From NCBI RefSeq assembly GCF_003589595.1, contig NW_020654684.1, forward strand, positions 3,137,494 to 3,201,493: a stretch of DNA of 64,000 bases, in the 5' to 3' direction. The stretch comes from Hyposmocoma kahamanoa (taxonomy: Eukaryota; Arthropoda; Insecta; Lepidoptera; Cosmopterigidae). This document shows positions 56,604 to 64,000 of the stretch, in pieces. The position numbers and the translations under genes were made by a program. Each line of letters opens with the position of its first letter. Positions within the stretch are counted from its first letter, which is position 1. Under the pieces are notes generated by a model. The model was not told the DNA's origin, did not search any database, and worked only from the letters and a program-made list of their open reading frames with translations.

Positions 56604-57229
56604 TATAATGGTAACGCTACAACTTTGCTGATATTATTTACGAAATCATATAATCGAACGCAGAGTTCGTAATGTAGTATGAAAGGCCTTAAAAGTCATT
56701 TAACCACAGTCAAGGCAAAATTATTTATTTATTTATGTATAATGAGATGACAGCTAATAATTTAAAAAAATGTGTTAAGAATACAGTAGATAGCCAATTT
56801 AGACTTTAGTTAATTCCGTGCTCAGCAGTTAAAGCAATTTCACTGCGAGTTCACTTAAAGTGTGGTTTACATTAAAACAAATGGTCAACTGTAAGCATAA
56901 AAAAAGCTAGGGCCTCATAGATTGATAGACAAAAAGTCATCGATGATCTTCAAACACACAGCTTGCGCCGCACGCACGATTAAAAACGCCGAAGCGCAGG
57001 CGCACCTAGCCACGATAAATTATCGTTGGTAATGATCCGCGTGATTTATCATCGCAATAAATCGATGGGGCCGGTAAAATGTCTACGCCGATGTGCACGT
57101 GGGTTAATTACAAAATCTTATACGTATGCTGAATGTAAATTGTCATTAATAAGGAAAACAGTGTCATGAAGAGCAAGATCGAGAGGATTGGCAAAGTAAA
57201 ACTAAATAAAAGAAAGGGCATTAGTCTTG
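56604..57229. other. No gene recognised
   Basis: Short hairpin CGATAAATTATCG at 57014. Nothing else. Confidence 0.35.
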
Positions 57230-57400
57230 TATTGAAGTGAATTGATTGTCCATGCAGGTGAGGCCTGAACCAGTCATGAAGTGACCGTTGAACGACGTAA
57301 GTGCATGAAAGCAATGATGCGTGTTGTTGAGGCGCAAGAAGTGATTGAGGATCGTAGCATGTGAAGGCTCTACAGCCTTCTACACTTCACTATAAAATGT
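57230..57400 (+). pseudogene. RTE-like retroelement C-terminal fragment
   Basis: From 57314 the frame reads MMRVVEAQEVIEDRSM and a TGA where a Trp is expected. This matches the last residues before the stop in one RTE-like group (M-M-x-V-x-EA-x-E-V-x-x-DR-x-x-W, from memory). Upstream, ATGAAGTGACCGTTGAACG and ACGTAAGTGCATG fit the preceding codons loosely. Only a short, decayed 3' end. Confidence 0.45.
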
Positions 57401-58006
57401 ATTGCCATCAAATGGTTTCAGCATTTTTGATATACACGACTTTGATAACGAAGAGACTGTTAAAAGACACTTAGAGCTATATTTCATAACACAGGAGTTT
57501 TTATGAAAGAGGATGTCTAAATTTACTCATGGGATTAAAACAAATAATTTAATTTTCAATGAATTTTTTTACGAAATATATACCAAAAAGAATTATTCAA
57601 TGTAAATCTGAAAGGACTATATTGCTTGTCGTCAAAACCTCCGATGATGACCTTAAATATCCACTACTGGATATATATATAAAGATAAAACAGTAATTAT
57701 CATTCTGCCCACTTTTGCAGCCATAACTCTCCACAAACGGCCTGATCTGTGGCTCAAAACGAGAGAGCAAAAACCGACGACGGTAATAGCTTCATTGTCG
57801 CCGACAGCCACTGGTGGAATGCCAGTCGGTTAACAAACAAACAAAAAGGAGGTGTTCGATAAGGTCACGTGTATATTCAAGCATTTACATTACAGTTCGT
57901 AGACGTCGTTTCAAAGAAAAGTTCAAGAAGTGAAAAAAATCGATGGATCTCAGCGGAACACAAATTTTGTTAGAAATTTCTAGAAAATAATTATAACTAT
58001 TTATTT
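57401..58006. other. No gene recognised
   Basis: Nothing recognised. Confidence 0.35.
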
Positions 58007-58252
58007 AAAAAACCGACCTCAGAAGTTTGCTTATCCGTTTGTGATATCCAATAAACCGCATCCCCTAATTTGCCAACCTTAGAAATAGAATACCTTCTTC
58101 AAATTTTAATGGGACCACTATTGAGGTACCCCCTTTCCAACAAAAAAGGAATTATCGAAATCGGTTCACAGATGTCGGAGTAATCGCGTAATATACATCC
58201 AAAAAAAAACCAGGAGAATTGAGAACTTCTTCATTTTTTTGCGGACGGTTAA
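58007..58252 (+). repeat. CCGACTT-type repeat, diverged
   Basis: Left AAAAAACCGACCTCAGAAG; middle TACCTTCTTCAAATTTTAAT, GAGGTACCCCCTTTCC, AAATCGGTTCACAGATG; right ATTTTTTTGCGGACGG. Same order as 48957-49217 with more substitutions. Confidence 0.75.
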
Positions 58253-58871
58253 TTTAGAGTCTAATGCGGTGGTACGACGACGAGGGTAAAGATCTGGTTC
58301 CACTAATATTATAAATATTAAGATTGACTACTAAGTCCAGAAAGCGGAAAAGGCTGAATGTGTTTGAAATCTTAGGATTCAGATTAGACGTTTTTATTTC
58401 AAACGCAAACTAATTCACGAGCAAAAACTATAAGAAAAATCTCATAAATTCCTGTTTATAAACAAATACGTACCAATTAATGGCGAAATAAACTAGAGGT
58501 TTAAATTTTCAGTATGGCGGCTGATCGTCCTCTTGTTTGATTGGTTCCAGATTTAACGCAACAATTTTTCTCATTATTATTACCAAGGTGTCTGTGCTTC
58601 TCATAGGGCATAGCATCGTTAAATAAATCGCCCAGCATCGGCTGTTCAGATACAATCGACCATTCCACAGAGTAAAAATGCAATGTTTTAATTCCCTTCG
58701 CCTGTGGACGCGGGAAACTTCAAGATGCGACGAACAGATAAGTAAAGTTTTTGTTTCTTATTTTTTGAAGAATATTTAGAATGTCTGGCTTTAGGGTTTC
58801 GGAGAATTGGATTTTTAGAAACTTTGTTTTAATTATTAAAACAAAAATCGAAACACTAAGAAAAATTCATT
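58253..58871. other. No gene recognised
   Basis: Nothing recognised. Confidence 0.35.
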
Positions 58872-58942
58872 CGATCCGGCTGGATTCGAACCAGCTCCCT
58901 CGGGCAATCCGTCGCAGATGCTCTGCCAATTACCACGGAGCG
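58872..58942 (-). repeat. tRNA-like sequence, best cloverleaf in the window
   Basis: The minus strand opens CGCTCCG and closes CGGATCG, a 7-bp acceptor stem with one mismatch. The T arm is perfect (GCTGG TTCGAAT CCAGC). The D stem (TGGTAATTGGCAGAGC) is broken and the anticodon arm does not form a 5-bp stem with a 7-base loop. No CCA or obvious anticodon can be assigned. A tRNA pseudogene or SINE head is more likely than a working tRNA. Confidence 0.5.
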
Positions 58943-59057
58943 AACAAGCAGACCTAACGAATTACTCTATGTCCTTGTTGCAGATCTTTCTTTTTCATTT
59001 TTGACGACTTTTTTGCCTGGCCTGCAAGGGCGCCAACCCATTATGCCGTAACGTTTT

Positions 59058-59350
59058 ATTTATCGTTGGATGACTGTCGCGTCCAGCCTGTTCGCATGTC
59101 ACGATTATCTGTCGTGACTGTGCCGTCGACGTTTATTTTATCGTGGAACAACAATCGTGTCTAACTAGATCGTGATGACAATTTATCGGTTCATGGCAGC
59201 CGCCTTGTCGTTTGCACGACAGAATCGTTTGAAGCTGCGATTATCTGACGTCACATTTTTATCGTGACATTTTATTCATCGTTACACGACTGTCATTCTA
59301 GCTCTTTCCATTGTCACGACAATCTGTCGTCGTAATGTCAAAAAGTCGTG
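59058..59350 (+). repeat. Degenerate tandem array, period about 72 bp
   Basis: At least four diverged units beginning near 59060, 59138, 59205 and 59276. Each starts with a TTATCGTT/TTGTCGTT-like string and contains a CACGATTATCTGTCGTGAC-like hairpin (stem GTCACGA/TCGTGAC, loop about 7). Spacings are 67-78 bp. A further hairpin of the same type (ACACGACTATCTGTCGTCAC) lies at 59795. No coding frame. It resembles an old satellite fragment. Confidence 0.6.
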
Positions 59351-60946
59351 AACGACGTTAAATCGAGTTGTCATATATCGCACTGTTAATACAATAGTGT
59401 ATTAACTCAAAAAGTGGACTTCCTCAGAATCGATGATAAATTGCTCACTTCCCGCAAAAAAATCATTAAAATATATAACATTGTATTATTAACTGTATTA
59501 TAATAAATACATTATTAGTTATAGTTTATTATAGACACTTTCGCAAACATATTAAAAAAATAAAATGTAAAAAATAATTTAATATTTTTTAATAAGGATT
59601 ATTTTGGCCAGAGCTAGCTCACATAAGTGTCTCTACAATATTCTATCAACGGTTTTTTTTATGTGTAGAAAATCAAATTTTACGTTCAGTAATGATATAA
59701 TATTAAATTTCACATATTTTGAGTTACAACACTATTGTAATAGCAGTGCGGTATGTGGACAATTTCAATATACAGGCCACGACACTTTAAACTTACACGA
59801 CTATCTGTCGTCACGACATAAGGGGATCGCGCCCCAACTTTGCTTTCCTTAGCCATCGGCAGCCATGTTTGACATGATTGACTTGTAAATAACGAGGATG
59901 TAATTGCAGAAAGTTGTAAAATATGCAATCAAAGCAAGTTAATTAGAAAAGCTTTTGTAATAACGTCATAACAATTTTAGTTTTGTTTGGTACTAAATGA
60001 TGTCATAATAAGGCAGATAAAAATGTGTTGTCGCAAGGTTAATATACAATATCACACATAAGATTCCACAGTCATTTCAAACAGAACCCTGCAGAAGTAA
60101 GCCTTCTTGACGTTTTTGGGTGTGAGAATTATAGAGCCAGTAAAATTTGATAGCCCCTGGTCGATGCGCCCGCGCCCGCGCTGGTGCATGCCGCACTAAT
60201 GGCGCGATGCCGCGCGGCGATGAAGCCACTGCACTTTTTATTTCTCACCACAGCCTTTGTATTTCAAATATTTTTAGGATTTGTGACTGTTAATAAGTGT
60301 GGCATTCTTGTTTTTTCTAATATTTATTAATAAGAGTCTATGAACAAATTAATGTGGAAGTAACAAGGGTAAAGGATACCTCGACGTACAATTTATGTGC
60401 CTCAACAAGTTGAAGCGAAGGTATGAAAGAATGTCTATGAAAGGTTGACAAGAATGATAAAAACAAAATAAATATGCCAGAATCGTAGCAGGAAGAGGTT
60501 AGTCGAGACAGGCGTTTCAATGCATAGAAGACAAACGTTAATGTATACATAGTTCTTGTTTTCGGAGTGAAACAGATGATTACAGAGATTTCGCATGATT
60601 TTGTAGGTTTTTCATCACATTGTTTTTTTTCACCGTTAACTAAGCAAATTACAATTAGTAACAAATAAAAGTAGTAAGCTACCGCTACTGAGCTCTCGCC
60701 GCCAATACGAACAATCTATAGCTTGAACGCTATCACAGCCAACAATCTAAGCATCAAGACAATGCGCTGTAAATCTGCCAAAGCCGCAAAAACGTTGCGC
60801 CCGCGCACCGCACACACCTGTCACAGGAATACAATCCAACCTTTCAACTGTCCATTTGCAAAATCATCATTTAGTCGATGCGATCAACCAAAAAGCGTAG
60901 ATATTATAATTATGTTTTCATAGAATTGATTAAATAATTACACAAG
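59351..60946. other. Unassigned 1.6-kb stretch
   Basis: Contains one stray hairpin of the 72-bp array type (59790-59815) and a GC/CpG-rich patch at 60165-60225 (GCGCCCGCGCCCGCGC). Open frames of 66-108 codons have no domain. Confidence 0.35.
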
Positions 60947-61440
60947 GGCGGTGATAGCTAAGTGGAAGAACGTTTGATTCTTAATTGACAGGTTTGGACG
61001 ATTCGAAACTCTGTGGCGGTATGTAGTGGATGCCTATTTATTTTAATTTGTCATTGACTTACAAATAAATGGACGACGGGTCTAATACAAAAACCACGAA
61101 AAAAATGTCCCAAGTCAACCTATTCGAAATTTAAATTGTAATGTCATCGCAGTATCGCGCTGTCCGTAGAACAAATGAAGACTAAAGCGGAGTGTCGCGC
61201 TCTGTATACGATTTTAGCGCCTTACAAGTGCGGACACTTTTTAGCGCGGACCCGACGTCCATATAATTGTAAGTCAATGTAATTTGTACGTTTTTTAAGT
61301 ACCAATCCCTTTCGCTAACGATTACGGAAACCATTGGGACCGGTAGTTGGAAGAAGTTCACAACTCTTGGAAAACTCTTAGACGATCACTTAAACTCACT
61401 TCTTAGACGATATTCGTGCCCTGCAGTGGAACGTTTAAGA
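60947..61440 (+). mobile_element. SINE-B interrupted by a MITE
   Basis: Head: GGCGGTGATAGCTAAGTGGA, AGAACGTTTGATTC, GACGATTCGAAACTC, GTGGCGGTATGTAG. After 61051 the 228-bp MITE intervenes. The SINE resumes at 61288 with TTTCGCTAACGATTACGG, AAGAAGTTCACAACTCTTGG, GATATTCGTGCCCTGCAGTG and GAACG. Removing the MITE and one 8-bp duplication gives an ordinary SINE-B, so the MITE is the younger insertion. Confidence 0.75.
61052..61279 (-). mobile_element. 228-bp MITE, copy 2, with 8-bp target duplication
   Basis: Inverse-oriented, nearly identical partner of 49407-49634 (differences seen only at about 3 positions, in TTCTAC[G/T]GACAG and TTTT[G/A]TATTAGAC[C/T]CG). Flanked by TAATTTGT on both sides (61044-61051 and 61280-61287). 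Same 228-bp length and same CATTGACTTACAA ends. Confidence 0.95.
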
Positions 61441-62010
61441 AATTGTTGATGTTTAGATATAATTAAATAGAAGAAATATTAAACGTACCTGTAATATTGT
61501 CAAGAGATTTAGACCCGAACAAATAGTTTAATTTCCTACGTATAACATTTTTTGATGTATAAATATACAAACATTCAATTAATAAATAATTTGGCCTTTT
61601 TGAGAAACATTGTAGCACAAAAATGAGATCCAAACAATTTGTTATTGATTGCTAATTAATTAATCAACGAAAAAGAACCTGTCAAAGTGCTTAATACAAA
61701 TTACAAACAATGGTCATTATTGCTCCGCAATTCATAATACGACCGGTTAAGATAATCTTCAAAACATTATACATATATATGTAATGGTCACCAGCAAAAG
61801 ACGATTGAGTTACTCACAAATTATACGTAAAATTATTATTATTTCATTACATATTTAAATTTTATTCTCTGGGAAACCCAAGAGTCGGCAGCTTCCTTGC
61901 CCAACGCATTAGTATAGGGGGATATATACAAAGGGGGAACGCTGCCAGCATCTTGGGCATCTTGCCGAGGGGACCCAATTTTATGCATTATGTCGCATCA
62001 ACGTTATAGC
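61441..62010. other. No gene recognised
   Basis: AT-rich, then GC-richer from about 61870. No repeat family or coding frame. Confidence 0.35.
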
Positions 62011-62025
62011 AGCGCCACCTGGCGG
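62011..62025 (-). promoter_or_regulatory. Candidate CTCF-type binding site
   Basis: AGCGCCACCTGGCGG on the plus strand; its complement, CCGCCAGGTGGCGCT, matches the core AGGTGGCGC known for Drosophila CTCF and the broader animal consensus. A weaker AGCGCCACC lies at 62165-62173. A single 15-bp match in 64 kb can occur by chance, and no protein-binding data exist here. Confidence 0.4.
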
Positions 62026-62136
62026 AAGATTGTGGAACTACGGTTGTCTATTCATTAATTACAATGCCACCTATCGACTGGTCTAGTGAAACAGCAGTAC
62101 GTTTGGGTGTGGTTAATACAGAGCTGGCAAAATCGG

Positions 62137-62207
62137 ATGTGACAGTTATCAGTCGTAATGTTGTTAGCGCCACCGAATGTGACAGTTGTCAGTTGTGATG
62201 TTGGTAG
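62137..62207 (+). repeat. Two-unit tandem duplication, 31 bp
   Basis: ATGTGACAGTTATCAGTCGT at 62137 recurs as ATGTGACAGTTGTCAGTTGT at 62177. The units are 31 bp, match at about 27 positions and are separated by CGCCACCGA. Confidence 0.8.
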
Positions 62208-64000
62208 ACAGAGTCTAACTGGTGGCGGTGGGGTTACTCAATCGAGTGCGCTTATGTGGTAGAAATGGGAGAGAAAGCCACCATACTTGTTGTTGAGACC
62301 GTGGGGGTGCACTTGCATACATTCTATATCTTTGACAGTTACCATAAACCATAGAACGTGATCTCTTCAATTTGCTCCTTAAAAAAATCAATTTATCTAT
62401 GGTTCTCGTTCATTACAGCTGTCAAAATCTGAGACGACACACAATGGTGGTCAACTTTGGGTCAACCGTTAAGTGTTTGAACGCCGTTTTGATTTCTGTT
62501 GTTGAGTTTCATTTTATTTTGTGTTGAAAATAACTTGATATCTTGTGCATTTAGTGTTTTAAGCGTCACGCGAGTCGATTTTCCTTCACTAATTATCTTG
62601 AATACACTTGTGTGTGTACGCGCTTTCAGACGCAGCGAAAAAGAAAACTAGTTTACAAGTATTTCTTGTGTTTTTATATGCGATATTGGAGACGCAGTGA
62701 GACAGTGACTCTTGTATATTTCTTTAGTTTTTTCATGCAAAACAAAAAATAAATTTTAAAACGTGTTTTAATTATTTATATAGCTCAATTAAAATTGACT
62801 ATGTAAGAGACTGCGCTTATGTTCCTTTATTTTCTGTGGAGATTATTTTTAGGCAGTCTATTTAACTTTTTTTTGTATTTCTTATTTTTATGTTTTGTTT
62901 GTACTATTTTTTATTTAACAATTTCATGTTAACTCTGTCTTACAAAATTGAAGAACAAGCGTAATGCCTATACACATGCAGGTAACTACCTATATAAGTA
63001 CGTATAGTATTGATATATGGGTATATATGGATCCTTGATTACTACAGGGAGCAAATTACGAGTTTCAAAAAAATACGCCAGGGGGCTCTCTTTTCCTCCT
63101 GTACTACTCTACTCTTTGTTGAGACCGAACGAATCGGAGGTGCGCCAGCCCAACTTGAACTCATCGTGTTTGTCACATTTTTAATCCATTTCTATACGCG
63201 TGATCCTAAGAGTTATCGTGCAACTGATAATTTAATGAAGTAAATCAGTACCTGTGCTAATGATCTGTCACAATATTTCGAATTGAAGAAGAATTGTTTA
63301 AGTACACGCCTGTAACCGTAGTGTGAGACTTTAATTCAAGATTTCCGCCATCTTGGACCCTATGATAATGCCAATTCCTGACAACTAGTCGTCACATATA
63401 ATTTAAAAATCCTAGTTTTACTTTTTAGTATTGAAGCTTTTATTGTCTTTTTTACATTAATTGTATATTATCAAAATAAAAATATCTCATTTTATTATTA
63501 TCATTATCATACATCATTGTTGTCCTTTTCCTCATTAAATTATTCTATTGGACACTTTGTCGTAACTGAGTAACCCATACGATGTTACGCAGCTTTCGAA
63601 TGCGATTATTTTCCTCCTCATATGTCGACCTTTTTAAAACAGAAACTTAATTCAGAGTTAGAACGAAATAAATATACTTTCTTTCTTTATCTTTCGACAT
63701 TGTCTCATGCTACAGCTCAATATGTAAATGCTAAACCGAAAACTAGTAGTTTAAAATTTGTCTAATGATACTTGCGACATTTAGTCAGAAGAAGGATGAT
63801 ATGATACTCCGTGGAATAAAAAAAAATGGTAATATTCAGCGAAATCTAACGGTAAACATGGATGTGGTAAAAGAATAAAAAAATAATAATATTACCACAC
63901 TTATCAAGCTGGATTGAAAAAGCTTTGTGTACAAGAAGCTGAAAGAACGTCTTTTTCACCGATTCAAACTGATTCCGCATTTATAAGTGTGGTGGCTCTC
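62208..64000. other. Unassigned 1.8-kb terminal stretch
   Basis: No gene was supported. 62400-62700 has a mixed composition that could suit an untranslated leader, but no start codon context, splice pattern or open frame supports it. The 77-codon frame at 63010-63243 has no known domain. Confidence 0.3.

Noticed and set aside
58872..58942. Functional tRNA gene
   Set aside because: T arm and acceptor are good, but the D stem and anticodon arm do not fold and no anticodon can be assigned.
59058..59350. CRISPR-like array
   Set aside because: The units are diverged tandem repeats without unique spacers, in an animal genome.
62400..62760. 5' untranslated exon near the right edge
   Set aside because: Composition is suggestive, but there is no start codon context, donor site or frame to support it.

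Overview
The window reads as AT-rich, gene-free, repeat-packed DNA from an insect nuclear genome, most likely a moth or butterfly. The assignment is inference. It rests on the AT-rich background, a DD34D mariner, several degraded endonuclease-reverse transcriptase retroelements, tRNA-derived SINEs, and the CCGACTT-ended interspersed repeat, which from memory is very common in lepidopteran sequence. No intact host protein-coding gene, functional tRNA or complete rRNA could be supported. The recognisable reading frames longer than about 100 codons are transposon remnants. Layout: 0-6.4 kb holds a SINE, a TIR element with long inverted arms, retroposon fragments and a LINE remnant broken by a second LINE at its reverse-transcriptase active site. 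7-20 kb holds a second LINE, several SINE heads, interleaved inverted repeats and a 330-bp direct duplication. 20-29.5 kb has scattered SINE and LINE 3' ends. 29.5-31.3 kb carries the best-preserved retroelement, a 5'-truncated and frameshifted LINE on the minus strand. 33-41 kb is sparse and includes one 100-N assembly gap. 42.5 kb holds a degenerate 18S rRNA fragment. 47-62 kb is the densest part: a foldback element, a palindromic MITE, two nearly identical 228-bp MITEs with perfect 8-bp target duplications, a complete but dead mariner with both TIRs, and a degenerate tandem array of about 72 bp. These elements do not form a pathway. They relate by insertion history: mariner beside a retroposon tail, MITE inside a SINE, LINE inside a LINE. 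Working names used here are my own: R1-like retroposon (no relation to the R1 LINE), SINE-A to SINE-D, LINE-A, LINE-B, LINE-C. All family identities come from internal comparison and memory of the protein families; no database search was run. The strongest novel-looking items are the recently active 228-bp MITE family, the foldback element whose loop is inverted between its two copies, the palindromic MITE at 48.3 kb, and the high-copy retroposon of about 285 bp.
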